Source: CAYYBE01 sp964470345 (GTDB lineage: Bacteria; Babelota; Babeliae; Babelales; Babelaceae). Taken from it: DNA of 64,000 nt. Every line of letters starts with the position of its first letter. Position 1 is the first letter of the stretch. The notes below the pieces were generated by a model that did not search any database, was not told where the DNA came from, and saw only the letters and a list, made by a program, of their open reading frames with translations. Location of the stretch: contig CAYYBE010000002.1 in NCBI GenBank assembly GCA_964470345.1, positions 62,001 to 126,000 of the forward strand, read 5' to 3'. Both the position numbers and the translations under genes were made by a program. This document shows positions 7,179 to 16,564 of the stretch, piece by piece.

Positions 7179-9275
7179 ATGAACAACGCACTTCGCTCAC
7201 TTATATTCGTGGCAATCTTGGGCAGCTTTGGCAACTATTGCGTCGCCGCACAAGCAGCACAGCCCTTGCAGGTAAAAAACTTAAAAATCAGAAATGGCGA
7301 ATTAAGAAGTCGCTTTGAAGCCTTGCAGGCCTTACCCCTTGCTGAACAGGACCAAGCTGCTATCAAGACAATCAAGGACGATAGCAACGCATACCTACAA
7401 GAGGCGCAATCAAAAACCAACTCTAACACAAAACGCCTCGTTGAAGAGCTCAATACTGAAATCATGAAGCAATGGCCAGAACCTAAAAAGCCTGGTTTAT
7501 TCTCACGCGCAGGAGGCTGGCTCAAGTCCGCAGCTGCATCCACAGCGCAAAAAACTAAAGATTTAGCAGGATCAGGACTAGCAACTCTTGGAAATGGTGT
7601 CAAATCGACCGCCTCAAAAGCAGCGTCAAAACTACAATACCATCTGTTTGAAGAAGGCGAGATTACTCGTGCAGAAATTGAACTTGAAACACGACGCAAA
7701 AATCTTGCCGACCAAGAACATCCAAGTGCTCAAGAAATTGAACAATTGCGCCAGGATGTTGATGCTCTACAAAAACGAGCAACTTCATGGTACGGACAGT
7801 TGCACATGCCTATTGAAGAATTACGGGTAAGAGCACAAAGCCTTGCAATACCTGCACCGCGTACACGCGTGCTTCAAACTCAAGAGAATGTGCGCGAACT
7901 CATACAGCAAGATATCTTTACCGTCGGCCAAGCGCCAGCTGCTCCAGCACTACATCAACCCAAACAACCTCGAGCTCTTGAAGTGACCCCATTGACTCCA
8001 GAAGAACAAAAGAAACAAGCTGACGACATCATCGCCCAAGCGATGCATGAAAAAGAGTCCACAAAAACAACAGAAGCCACTCAACAAGCAACAACTCTGA
8101 GTCCATCTTCCACGAGCGCTTTCTCTTCAAGCTCTGTTGGCTCATCATCAAGCACAATGCCAGCGGCGCAGACAACCACCAGCGTACCGTCGGGAAAACC
8201 CACAAAAGCTTCTACCAGTTCCGCAACTGACTTCTATCGCAAACAAGAGACCGTTATAGACCTATCAACCGCCTCGGTCTCTACAAGCACAACAGCAGCC
8301 CCAGTAGTAGCACCAGTACAAGCTCCTGCACAATCGCAAGCTCTTGCAGAACGAAGCGAAGCGCTTCTGAAGCACTTACGCCATTTACAAGAAAGCGATC
8401 CTCATCAACAACGCAAAGAGCTCCATGACGAAATTATCAAACACCTAGAAGATCACCCAACGTTGCTTAATGAAGTAACGCAATGCATTTACGCTAATCG
8501 GGATCACTCTTATGCAGAGATTCACAAAGCACTTGACGAAAACAAGGCTTATCAAGCGTTTGAGCAAAATATTTTGAGCTGTCACGCAGGAAATCCAAGC
8601 CTTAATGCAGTTCGCCAAGAGTTTATCTACGCCGCAATTTACTCACAGAAAAACCTTGTCAGAGCTCAACCAGTACGGCAAACATCAAACTGGTTGCTCA
8701 CTGGAATTGGCGCTACTGCAGCCATGTATGGATCCTATGGTCTTTACAACCTCTATGCTGGCACAACTAAAACTATGGTCGGCTATAAAGGCATGAGCTT
8801 ACTTGGAAGCGCCCTCCCTAAAGCTTGGAGTTTTACCAAAGCAGCAACTTTCAAAGTGATTCTTCCCGCTGTTGGTATCGCCGCCGCTGGCCTCATATGC
8901 TACGCCTGTTATCGCTTCTATGTTCATAAGAAGTTGAGCGATGCTACAGCTGAAGCAAAAGCACGCTGCACCGCCGATAATCGAACCCCACAAGATCGAG
9001 AAGCCTTGTTAAGAGTCGAGCAAAAACATCAAAAAGAATCGCTGCAAACCGCCGCTGATATGATTACTGTAGCAGGTGGGGTAGAAGCATTCACAGGAAC
9101 TAACCCACTGACAGACAACACTCAGAATGTCTTGGCGGAAAAAGCCGAACAAGCTGTCGATGCTGCCCGAACAGCCGTCAAAGCAAAGATTAACAGCACC
9201 GATGCAGCACAAGCAGCAAACAACTCAAAAGAGATTGCTCGAGTCGTTGTAGAAGCTCTTACCCAAACACATTAA
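7179..9275 (+). CDS. Large exported coiled-coil/Ser-Thr-rich protein of unknown function
   Basis: A 698-residue protein not recognised as a known family. It begins with a clear signal peptide (SLIFVAILGSFGNYCVAAQA). Residues ~30-260 are charged and helical with heptad-like patterns. Residues ~300-370 are a low-complexity Ser/Thr/Pro/Ala linker. Residues ~375-480 are helical again. Two hydrophobic segments follow around 505-565 (ending VILPAVGIAAAGLICYACY), then a charged Ala-rich helical tail. The layout suggests a surface or secreted protein that could span a membrane. The ATG follows a GGAAG ribosome site. Signal peptide plus Ser-rich linker recurs in several proteins of this window (for example 37852-38442, 52087-53316, 53631-55937). 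Confidence 0.75.
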   Translation: MNNALRSLIFVAILGSFGNYCVAAQAAQPLQVKNLKIRNGELRSRFEALQALPLAEQDQAAIKTIKDDSNAYLQEAQSKTNSNTKRLVEELNTEIMKQWPEPKKPGLFSRAGGWLKSAAASTAQKTKDLAGSGLATLGNGVKSTASKAASKLQYHLFEEGEITRAEIELETRRKNLADQEHPSAQEIEQLRQDVDALQKRATSWYGQLHMPIEELRVRAQSLAIPAPRTRVLQTQENVRELIQQDIFTVGQAPAAPALHQPKQPRALEVTPLTPEEQKKQADDIIAQAMHEKESTKTTEATQQATTLSPSSTSAFSSSSVGSSSSTMPAAQTTTSVPSGKPTKASTSSATDFYRKQETVIDLSTASVSTSTTAAPVVAPVQAPAQSQALAERSEALLKHLRHLQESDPHQQRKELHDEIIKHLEDHPTLLNEVTQCIYANRDHSYAEIHKALDENKAYQAFEQNILSCHAGNPSLNAVRQEFIYAAIYSQKNLVRAQPVRQTSNWLLTGIGATAAMYGSYGLYNLYAGTTKTMVGYKGMSLLGSALPKAWSFTKAATFKVILPAVGIAAAGLICYACYRFYVHKKLSDATAEAKARCTADNRTPQDREALLRVEQKHQKESLQTAADMITVAGGVEAFTGTNPLTDNTQNVLAEKAEQAVDAARTAVKAKINSTDAAQAANNSKEIARVVVEALTQTH

Positions 9276-9355
9276 AGAGGGCTCTTGCATTGCAAAAAAA
9301 ACAAAAGTTTCTACACTCAAAAGTAATCTGAGTACGAAAAGGATAGTAATCACTC

Positions 9356-10261
9356 ATGTTCAGTGCCTTTAAAAAAGCAGTAACGTCATTATATACAACG
9401 CTCACATCGCCACTGCAAAAACTCTTTGCACGGCCAACCGTTGATGTCGCCACCATCGCAGAACTTGAGAAAATTCTCATTGAAGCTGACATGGGCATTG
9501 CAACAACCAAAGCAATTATTGCAAAAGTACAAGAAGCGGTACGACAAAAGGGAACGGCGATCACGGGAAGTGATATTAAGCCAATCGTGCATGCCGAGCT
9601 CTGTAAAATTTTGAAAGAAAAAGCTTACACAGAACCTACGTCAGATAAAAAAGTCTATCTCCTGGTTGGTATTAATGGCAGCGGCAAGACAACGGTCGCT
9701 AGCAAATTAGCACAACAGTACACAGCCCAACATAAACGGGTATTACTCGTTGCTGCTGATACCTATCGCGCTGCAGCAAAAGAACAGCTCACCGTATGGG
9801 CAGAGCGAGCAGGCGCAAGCATTATGCTCGGCGAACCACAACAAGATCCTTCTGCCGTCATTTTTGCAGGCTGCCAAAAATTTATTAACGAAGGGTTTGA
9901 TATCCTGATTATCGACACAGCAGGACGACTTCAAACAAAAGTAAATTTGATGCGCGAGCTTGAAAAAATGCGCAAAGTAATCAGTAAACAGCTTCCACTA
10001 CAGACAATCACAACGCTACTCACCGTCGACAGCATGCTTGGACAAAACTCCTTTGAACAAGCAAAACTCTTTCATGCAAGCACACCACTTGATGGTATTG
10101 TACTCACAAAGCTTGATGGAACCGGTAGAGGCGGAATTATTTTCTCAATCACTAACACACTCCACATCCCTATTGCCTATATCTCCTACGGAGAAACGAT
10201 GGATGCATTTGCACCTTTTGATGCACAAGCATTTGTTGATGGCATCATAGCCCCCGAATAA
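9356..10261 (+). CDS. ftsY: Signal recognition particle receptor FtsY
   Basis: SRP-type GTPase that docks ribosome-SRP complexes at the membrane. The 301-residue protein has the helical N domain (residues 1-90) and the G domain with VGINGSGKTTVASKLA (G1), DTYRAAAKEQL (insertion box), LIIDTAGRLQ (G3) and LTKLDGTGRGG (G4 and closing loop, usually TKLDGTAKGG). The long acidic A domain of the E. coli protein is absent, as in many bacteria. It is followed 1 bp later by prmC, indicating an operon. Confidence 0.96.
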   Translation: MFSAFKKAVTSLYTTLTSPLQKLFARPTVDVATIAELEKILIEADMGIATTKAIIAKVQEAVRQKGTAITGSDIKPIVHAELCKILKEKAYTEPTSDKKVYLLVGINGSGKTTVASKLAQQYTAQHKRVLLVAADTYRAAAKEQLTVWAERAGASIMLGEPQQDPSAVIFAGCQKFINEGFDILIIDTAGRLQTKVNLMRELEKMRKVISKQLPLQTITTLLTVDSMLGQNSFEQAKLFHASTPLDGIVLTKLDGTGRGGIIFSITNTLHIPIAYISYGETMDAFAPFDAQAFVDGIIAPE

Positions 10262-10262
10262 C

Positions 10263-11141
10263 ATGAACAAGCAACATCTGACGATGCATGAGGCGCTCCG
10301 CGCCATCACCACACAACTTCTACCGGTCTATCCGACCCCAACAGCAGCGCTGCAGGCAGCCTGGTTAATACTTGAGCGAGTCACCAAGCTTACCCGAACT
10401 GCTCTACTTGTTCATAACCAAGTTTTATCAAAAGACCAAGAGCAAGAAATTACCAACATAATTAATGAAATTACGGTCGAACATAAACCCCTCGACTACA
10501 TTTTGGGTACCGTTCCCTTTTTGGACCTCACCCTCACCATCACCCCCCCCATTTTGATACCCCGACAAGAGACTGCATGGTGGTGTTTTGAGCTGCTAAA
10601 AAAATTATCAGAAACGAACCCCTCGCCACACCATATCCTTGACATCGGGACCGGGTCAGGGTGCCTTGCCCTGAGTATCGGAAAATCTCTACCAGAGAGC
10701 ATAATAGATGCGGTCGACATCAGCGAAACGGCCCTTAAACTGGCGCATTTTAATAGAGAGGAAAATCACGTTTCCAATGTCAATTTTGTCTATTCCAACT
10801 TGTTTGACCAGCTCCCAGACACCCCCGTATATGACCTTATTGTTTCCAACCCTCCCTACATAGACGAAGATGACTGGAAACAACTTGATCCGTCGGTAAA
10901 AAGATGGGAAGATAAAGGTGCGTTAGTCGCCGAAGAAAACGGGTACGCTCTTATTGCAAAAATTATAGAGCAAGCGCCACGGTATCTTTCCAATAACGGA
11001 CAGCTTTGGATCGAAATTGGTGCCGCACAAGGTGCACACGTTCAGGCACTGTTTACCAAGTTTGGATTTACACAGGTCACACTCTTGCAAGATTTATATG
11101 GGCGAGACCGTGTTGTGCATGGAGTATGGAATAAACCGTGA
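10263..11141 (+). CDS. prmC: Peptide chain release factor N5-glutamine methyltransferase PrmC
   Basis: Methylates the Gln of the GGQ motif of release factors RF1/RF2. The 292-residue protein has the helical N-terminal domain, the AdoMet-binding motif ILDIGTGSGCLALSI, and the catalytic substrate-binding motif IVSNPPYI. These identify the family. PRQETAWW near residue 100 corresponds to the usual IPRxETE segment, with Ala replacing the Glu. The gene lies 1 bp after ftsY and 7 bp before the next gene. Confidence 0.94.
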   Translation: MNKQHLTMHEALRAITTQLLPVYPTPTAALQAAWLILERVTKLTRTALLVHNQVLSKDQEQEITNIINEITVEHKPLDYILGTVPFLDLTLTITPPILIPRQETAWWCFELLKKLSETNPSPHHILDIGTGSGCLALSIGKSLPESIIDAVDISETALKLAHFNREENHVSNVNFVYSNLFDQLPDTPVYDLIVSNPPYIDEDDWKQLDPSVKRWEDKGALVAEENGYALIAKIIEQAPRYLSNNGQLWIEIGAAQGAHVQALFTKFGFTQVTLLQDLYGRDRVVHGVWNKP

Positions 11142-11148
11142 GAAGATT

Positions 11149-11652
11149 ATGAGTTCACTTTTTGATCAGTTACCACCAGAGTTATACAAATCTCTTAATC
11201 GCTGGTACACCATCTCAGCAGTTGCCTGCTGTGCAACATTATTAGTTATCAGTTATATACACGTTACGACAACACTCAAGCTCACTCATGCAGCACAAGA
11301 ACACCCCGAGCTTACGCAAACAGCCCAACAGTCACTCTCTAGCCCAGAACAAGAAGCAGCGCTTACTGCATCTGAACATGAGCTGAAAACGCTCATCGAA
11401 CAACACACACTCTTTTTTAAACTTTTTGGAGCAATTTTAAGCTCCGTACCGCAACATATTCAATTGACCCAGTTTGCGATTGGGCAAAAAGAGATTATGT
11501 GCAAAGGGCTTGCCAGTTCTGTTGAAGAGGTCACGCAGTTTATGCGTTCACTCCAAGACAAAGTCCATTTAAGCGTCACCGAACTTGATTTGCAACAACC
11601 ACGTTCTTCTCTGCACGCCTTTACCCTCCGCGCGGCCGTCGTACCGTTGTAA
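11149..11652 (+). CDS. PilN-like bitopic membrane protein
   Basis: A 167-residue protein with one membrane segment near the N-terminus (YTISAVACCATLLVISYIHV), a helical stretch, then a small alpha/beta domain (VPQHIQLTQFAI ... VTQFMRSLQ ... VTELDL). This is the topology of PilN/GspL-type assembly proteins of type IV pili and type II secretion. Similarity is structural only and no other pilus gene is in the window. The start at 11149 lies 7 bp after prmC. A start at 11017 inside prmC is rejected. Confidence 0.55.
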   Translation: MSSLFDQLPPELYKSLNRWYTISAVACCATLLVISYIHVTTTLKLTHAAQEHPELTQTAQQSLSSPEQEAALTASEHELKTLIEQHTLFFKLFGAILSSVPQHIQLTQFAIGQKEIMCKGLASSVEEVTQFMRSLQDKVHLSVTELDLQQPRSSLHAFTLRAAVVPL

Positions 11653-11674
11653 GGGGTAACCAACCTGGTATACT
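11647..11674 (+). promoter_or_regulatory. Candidate sigma70-type promoter for mutL
   Basis: TTGTAA at 11647-11652 and TATACT at 11669-11674 are separated by 16 bp. They end 36 bp before the mutL start codon and overlap the 3' end of the previous gene. The placement would give a short leader. Confidence 0.45.
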
Positions 11675-11709
11675 AAGCGTAGTCTTATTCTGCAACCAGG
11701 TACGTGACC

Positions 11710-13599
11710 ATGCCAAAGATCTCTATACTCGCCTACGAAGAAGCACAAAAAATCGCCGCCGGAGAAGTTGTTGAACGACCAGCAAGTGTCGTCAAAGAAC
11801 TGCTTGAAAACGCGATTGACGCAGGTGCTACACAAATTTCGCTTATCATTGAAGAGGGCGGGAAAAAGCTGATCCGCTGTATCGACAATGGCTGTGGCAT
11901 GAGTCCCGAAGATGCGCGTTTAAGCGTACTCCACCATGCAACCAGCAAAATAAAATTAGTTGAAGAGCTCCCAACCATCACAACATTTGGCTTTCGCGGT
12001 GAAGCGCTTTCAAGCATTGCTGCGGTCAGTGACATGAAACTGATCACACGCACGCACGACGCTGATGCAGGCATCGAGCTGACGATTAAAGAAAGCGCCG
12101 TTATCAGCGAGCAACCTGCTGCCTGTAATTGCGGCACTGAAATTCGTATTGCCGATTTATTCTATAATGTTCCTGCACGCAAAAAATTCTTAAAAACTGA
12201 CGTTACCGAATGGCGCGCGATACAGACGCTCGTGCAGGCCTATGCACTTGATTACCCACAGCTTGCAATCACGCTCACACATAACCAAACAGCTGTACTC
12301 ACCTGCACCCCATGCACTACGCTCAAACAACGGGCAGAGCAGCTCTTTGATCGCCCGGTTATCGAACATAGCATCGACGTCAGTGCATCTGACACTGGTG
12401 CAAAAGTAGCTATGAGTGGCATTATCACTGATCACCAGTTTAGCCGTTATGACCGTTCGCAAATCTATTTTTTCGTAAATAATCGTTGGGTAAAAAATCA
12501 AAAGCTTGGCTCAGCACTCTGCAAGGGTTATCGCAACGTACTGCCGCAGGGGCAATATCCACAAGCTGTGGTTTGCATTACGATTGACCCACAAGAAGTT
12601 GATATCAACGTCCATCCACGCAAAGAAGAGGTACAATTTCTTCACCCGCGCAAAATCGAAGCGCTCATCGAAGAGATGGCGCAGCACCATCTCCAAGAAA
12701 GAATTAGTTCCTATTTATTTCGCAACAGTGCTCCGAGCGTGAGCAATGCTGCTAGCGCACCTATTCAAAGTTCCCATATCCCCGTTCAGCACGTACAGCC
12801 AAACTTTTCGTTTTCTGCGCCATTTACGACGCCTGCTTCACCGACGCTTACATTAAGCCTATATCCAGACACAACAGCTATCGCAGATGTGCAACAACCA
12901 CCAACGAGCACCGCTCTCAGTGCTGTGGGTGAAGAACAGCCCTTCCCGCAAAGCATAACGGCTTGCCAAACAACAAACCAACAAGAGCTCTTTGACTCTG
13001 TCTCCGTTGACACTACTCCCAACTACAAAATTATTGGGCAGCTGGATGCAACCTACATCATGATAGAAACTGATGAAGGGCTTGTGCTCATCGACCAGCA
13101 CGCAGCGCATGAACGAGTTATGTATGAGATTATTGGTGCACGGTTAGCACAAGCAGATTCAATACAACTGCTCTTTCCCGAGTTCATTCCCCTCACTCCC
13201 AGCGCATACGCAACCGTTACGCCCCACTTAGATTTAATCAAACAGTATGGTATTGATGCACAAGCGTGGGAGAATAATCAAATCTTAATACGTGCAACAC
13301 CACCATTTATTAAGTCACATGCAAGCAAAGAAATTGTACAAGCACTGGTGACAGCGTTGCAAGAGACAGGTGACATCACAACACAAGATGCACAAAAGCG
13401 CATTAACCATACCCTGCAAGCAATGATGGCCTGTAAAGCGGCAGTCAAAGCGCATGATGTTCTGAGCATGGCGCAAATGGAATCACTTTTAAAACAACTC
13501 TTTGAACTTTCCAACCGCCTCACCTGTCCCCACGGCCGTCCAACGACCTGGCTGCTTTCTCGCTATGAGATTGAGAAAAAATTTAAGCGGGTCGGGTAA
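11710..13599 (+). CDS. mutL: DNA mismatch repair protein MutL (endonuclease type)
   Basis: A 629-residue MutL. The GHKL ATPase domain shows ELLENAIDAG (motif I), DNGCGMS (motif II) and FGFRGEALSSIAAVS (motif III). A variable linker of about residues 340-440 joins it to a C-terminal dimerisation domain. That domain carries DQHAAHERVMYE, matching the DQHA(X)2E(X)4E endonuclease motif of MutL proteins from bacteria without MutH. CPHGRP at the end is also conserved. It would nick DNA at mismatches together with a MutS that is not in this window; the MutS-like protein at 20868-23585 is exported and not an obvious partner. A GTG at 11704 is a less likely start. Confidence 0.97.
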   Translation: MPKISILAYEEAQKIAAGEVVERPASVVKELLENAIDAGATQISLIIEEGGKKLIRCIDNGCGMSPEDARLSVLHHATSKIKLVEELPTITTFGFRGEALSSIAAVSDMKLITRTHDADAGIELTIKESAVISEQPAACNCGTEIRIADLFYNVPARKKFLKTDVTEWRAIQTLVQAYALDYPQLAITLTHNQTAVLTCTPCTTLKQRAEQLFDRPVIEHSIDVSASDTGAKVAMSGIITDHQFSRYDRSQIYFFVNNRWVKNQKLGSALCKGYRNVLPQGQYPQAVVCITIDPQEVDINVHPRKEEVQFLHPRKIEALIEEMAQHHLQERISSYLFRNSAPSVSNAASAPIQSSHIPVQHVQPNFSFSAPFTTPASPTLTLSLYPDTTAIADVQQPPTSTALSAVGEEQPFPQSITACQTTNQQELFDSVSVDTTPNYKIIGQLDATYIMIETDEGLVLIDQHAAHERVMYEIIGARLAQADSIQLLFPEFIPLTPSAYATVTPHLDLIKQYGIDAQAWENNQILIRATPPFIKSHASKEIVQALVTALQETGDITTQDAQKRINHTLQAMMACKAAVKAHDVLSMAQMESLLKQLFELSNRLTCPHGRPTTWLLSRYEIEKKFKRVG

Positions 13600-13652
13600 G
13601 TTTGTGGTAAAATGTTTGTGAACAAGTATCTTGAGTTTGCCGGGAGAGTCTG

Positions 13653-13973
13653 ATGGTCAATGAAACGCTCATGCAAGAAGTCACAAAACGATTGGTGGAA
13701 ACGTACAAACCACTGGAAATTTATCTCTTTGGTTCTTATGCATGGGGACATCCTGACGAAGAAAGCGATGTTGATCTTTTGGTCATCGTCGATCAATCTG
13801 ATGAAAAAAGTTACAAGCGACCAATTCCTGGTATTTACGCACTTCATGACCTTGGCATCTCAAAAGACTTACTTGTTTTAACAAAAGAAGAATTTGACGA
13901 GCGCGCAGGCAACAAAACAACCTTGATGCATAAAATTAAACAACAAGGAAAAATTTTGTATGCCAGAGCGTAG
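13653..13973 (+). CDS. MNT-type nucleotidyltransferase (antitoxin of MNT-HEPN pair 2)
   Basis: A 106-residue paralogue of the protein at 655-975, of identical length and with the same motif (GSYAWGHPDEESDVDLLVI). The DxD metal ligands are intact. It also ends in ARA and overlaps the following HEPN gene by 14 bp, exactly as in pair 1. It is presumed to silence that HEPN RNase by AMPylation. A CGGGAGAG ribosome site precedes the ATG. The two pairs have diverged in protein sequence, so they may or may not be insulated from each other. Confidence 0.9.
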   Translation: MVNETLMQEVTKRLVETYKPLEIYLFGSYAWGHPDEESDVDLLVIVDQSDEKSYKRPIPGIYALHDLGISKDLLVLTKEEFDERAGNKTTLMHKIKQQGKILYARA

Positions 13974-14388
13974 CAATCTCTACGATTATCGCGCCTGGCT
14001 GTTTAAAGCACGCGGTAATCTAAGTTCAGCAAAAAAGCTTGCCGAAAATAATGACGAGCTACTTGATCACGCCATCTATCATACGCAGCAATGCGCTGAA
14101 CTTGCACTTAAGGCATTTCTCGCATTCAAAGACATCTCCATACAAAAAACACATGACCTTGATAAGTTGCTCAAGCAATGCATGGATATCGATGCAACAT
14201 TTGGCGTACTCAAGGCAAAAGTGATCGCACTGACCCCTTACGTTGCAAAATTTCGTTATCCCGATGATTACCTCGTCCCCGACAGGGAAGATGTCATGAT
14301 TGCAATTAATGATGCTGAAGAAGTTTTAACGCTTGTGCGCAAGCGAATTGAATATCTGTCTCATCCAAACATGCGACTGTTTGAGTAA
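13960..14388 (+). CDS. HEPN domain protein (toxin of MNT-HEPN pair 2)
   Basis: A 142-residue HEPN-family protein with YHTQQCAELALKAFLAF and QKTHDLDKLLKQCM, paralogous to 962-1366. It is probably an RNase toxin held inactive by the upstream nucleotidyltransferase. Compared with copy 1, no Arg precedes the KTHDL His at the expected distance. Loss of the classical HEPN catalytic pair is therefore possible. The gene lies between mutL and a pair of exported CaaX-like proteins and seems unrelated to either. Confidence 0.86.
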   Translation: MPERSNLYDYRAWLFKARGNLSSAKKLAENNDELLDHAIYHTQQCAELALKAFLAFKDISIQKTHDLDKLLKQCMDIDATFGVLKAKVIALTPYVAKFRYPDDYLVPDREDVMIAINDAEEVLTLVRKRIEYLSHPNMRLFE

Positions 14389-14406
14389 AAACAATTTTTG
14401 GCAAAT

Positions 14407-14446
14407 CTTTACTCAACCGTTCAAAAAACAGTACGGTAACTCTGTA
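14407..14446 (+). repeat. 40-bp exact repeat upstream of CVIA-protein gene 1
   Basis: The 40 bp here (starting CTTTACTCAACCGTTC) recur identically at 16500-16539. In both places they lie 20-30 bp before a ribosome site and the start of paralogous exported proteins. The block contains the short inverted repeat ACCGT/ACGGT. It is probably a duplicated promoter or operator region giving both genes the same control. Confidence 0.7.
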
Positions 14447-14472
14447 ATTTATTTTTTGAGAGGAGAGTTCCC

Positions 14473-16446
14473 ATGCGCCGTATTTTTATCTTTTTACCCC
14501 TGCTCGTTTTGTTCAATCTCATCTGCCCAAGCTGCTCTGCTTCGCAAGCAGCTGCGCAACCCAAAAACATCCTATGGTGGGACGATAGCACCCCCGTGTA
14601 TGCTGGAGAAAAAATTGTCTACGTTGAAGTAGGGCAATATTATTCCCCCGAAGAAACAGTTCTTTTCACATTTCGTGATCCAAACGTCTATACGCCCGAA
14701 TTTATGAAAATTTTTCTCAAAAATTCTGAGCTCAAAGATCAGTGTCGCACTCTTTTTATCGAATCAAACTGGCAAGGGCTCGAACCCAAGAGGCTTGAAG
14801 AGACTATCCACTATTTTGACACAGTACTGAACAATGGCGGAATTATTTTTATTGTTAATTTTGCTTCTTACAACCAGGTAACACATCACATATATAACAA
14901 ATTACTTGCTCAATTTCCTGGACAGATTCAATTTTTCGAACAGGCAAATTTGTTCTACCCTGTAGAAAATCCCATTTTCAGTTGGTGGGGCAACAATCCT
15001 TGGAAAAGTTCAAACGTTTTAGATACGAGAATGAATACATTCTCTGACATCATTAAAAACATCACTCACTCTGAAGAAGCTATACCCGCAATTATCAAAA
15101 GATCCTTCGCCATATCCTATGGACAATCTTTTCCCGCAAAATTACACAATACTATTTCGCTTGAACAACTTATGCATGCAAAAGACCCATTCACACTCGT
15201 CTCACTATCAAAGCAAGGGACTTTTCCATTAATAACTTTTGATATAGGGCAAAAAAAATCCCACCTCTCTATCACACCACGACTTTCTTCAAAACCATTT
15301 GATATTCACGATTTTCAACAGCTTGAAACACTCAAAAAGGAAATTCTTACATCGAAAAAACTAAATCAAGAATCGGAGAAAAAAAATCAGCAACTGGCGG
15401 AACAAGTACCTTTAAGCACATTTACCGAGGCACTCGCCTACCATGGTGAAAAGATTGTGTATCTTGGGATAGGAACACATCGGTCCGTTCAAGACCAATT
15501 TCCCATGGACGAATCCTATCCTGAATTTGTAAAAAGTGTATGTCAGAAATCACGCTATAAACAAGATTGTAAACTTATCTTAGTTGATGGGCTCTGGAGC
15601 AATATAACCAAACAAGATTTTGCAACAATATTTTCACAACCTCTTCCTCAAGCATCCTTTTTTGTTGGAGACGAATTCAAACTCAAACATCTTAAACAAA
15701 TCGAAGCATACCTCGAAACAGTATTAGGTAATGGGGGCGTTGTGTGTGTTGCTGACTTCATGTGTCCATTCGCACCAGGACATCCTGAAGAAGCTCGTAA
15801 TGCCAATCAAATAGGTGTCAGAAATATGTATAATAAACTTCTTAAAAAATTCCCCAATCAAATTGAGTTTTTTGAATATCGATATAGTTGGTTTTTGACT
15901 GGTGATGGACTTACTGTTGCCTGGTGGCAGGGAAATCCATGGGATGACAGAGCCTCAAATATTTTAATAGATAGACTCAATGCTCTTGATTCATTCTTAC
16001 AAAAAATCTACAAGCACAACAAAAAGCCGACACTCAAAATTCTCAAAAAAGATTTTGCTACCGTGTACAACAAAGATTTTCCCGCACGGCTTCACGCAAC
16101 AACAACGCTGGAACAATTCATGCATGAAAAACTCCCCTGCGTTTTTATCTCTCTCGCGAAAACAGATTTACTTCCGGTCCTCACCTTTTCAATAAAAAAA
16201 GAAAGCTCTCGCTACATACTCGAACCACAACTTTCGCGTGAACAGCTTGATATGTTTGACCTCAAACAACTTGATGCTCTCCGCGAAGATACTCTCGCAC
16301 GTGAAAAAGAGCAAAAAGAGATGGAAGCCAAAGCGATCAGTGCATCAGTGCAAACAATAGTCGAACCTGCCCCAATTACTTTTCCTAGTGCCGAATCTGT
16401 ACAAGAAGAGAAAAAGAAAGCTGAGAGCAGTTGTGTGATTGCATAA
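14473..16446 (+). CDS. Exported two-repeat protein ending in CaaX-like CVIA
   Basis: A 657-residue protein of unknown family. It has a signal peptide (IFIFLPLLVLFNLICPSC) and two copies of a ~270-residue domain, about 25-300 and 310-600. Each copy has a GEKIVYxxxG start, a TVLxNGGxx core and a WWxxNPW motif. A charged tail follows and ends KKAESSCVIA. The last four residues form a perfect eukaryotic CaaX prenylation box; CVIA is also the terminus of the yeast a-factor precursor. Exported in a host cell, the protein could be lipidated by host farnesyltransferase. The function of the repeated domain is unknown. The paralogue at 16565-17794 has one copy of the domain and the same terminus. Confidence 0.75.
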   Translation: MRRIFIFLPLLVLFNLICPSCSASQAAAQPKNILWWDDSTPVYAGEKIVYVEVGQYYSPEETVLFTFRDPNVYTPEFMKIFLKNSELKDQCRTLFIESNWQGLEPKRLEETIHYFDTVLNNGGIIFIVNFASYNQVTHHIYNKLLAQFPGQIQFFEQANLFYPVENPIFSWWGNNPWKSSNVLDTRMNTFSDIIKNITHSEEAIPAIIKRSFAISYGQSFPAKLHNTISLEQLMHAKDPFTLVSLSKQGTFPLITFDIGQKKSHLSITPRLSSKPFDIHDFQQLETLKKEILTSKKLNQESEKKNQQLAEQVPLSTFTEALAYHGEKIVYLGIGTHRSVQDQFPMDESYPEFVKSVCQKSRYKQDCKLILVDGLWSNITKQDFATIFSQPLPQASFFVGDEFKLKHLKQIEAYLETVLGNGGVVCVADFMCPFAPGHPEEARNANQIGVRNMYNKLLKKFPNQIEFFEYRYSWFLTGDGLTVAWWQGNPWDDRASNILIDRLNALDSFLQKIYKHNKKPTLKILKKDFATVYNKDFPARLHATTTLEQFMHEKLPCVFISLAKTDLLPVLTFSIKKESSRYILEPQLSREQLDMFDLKQLDALREDTLAREKEQKEMEAKAISASVQTIVEPAPITFPSAESVQEEKKKAESSCVIA

Positions 16447-16499
16447 GCATATTGGAACGATGTTTATAAATTTTAAGCTTCGCAAAATTTCCCAGCACT

Positions 16500-16539
16500 C
16501 TTTACTCAACCGTTCAAAAAACAGTACGGTAACTCTGTA
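16500..16539 (+). repeat. 40-bp exact repeat upstream of CVIA-protein gene 2
   Basis: Second copy of the block at 14407-14446, again just upstream of the ribosome site (ACAGGAGAG) and start codon. Its conservation, while the coding sequences have diverged, suggests a functional regulatory element rather than only a recent duplication. Confidence 0.7.
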
Positions 16540-16564
16540 CGTTTATTTTTACAGGAGAGTCCCC

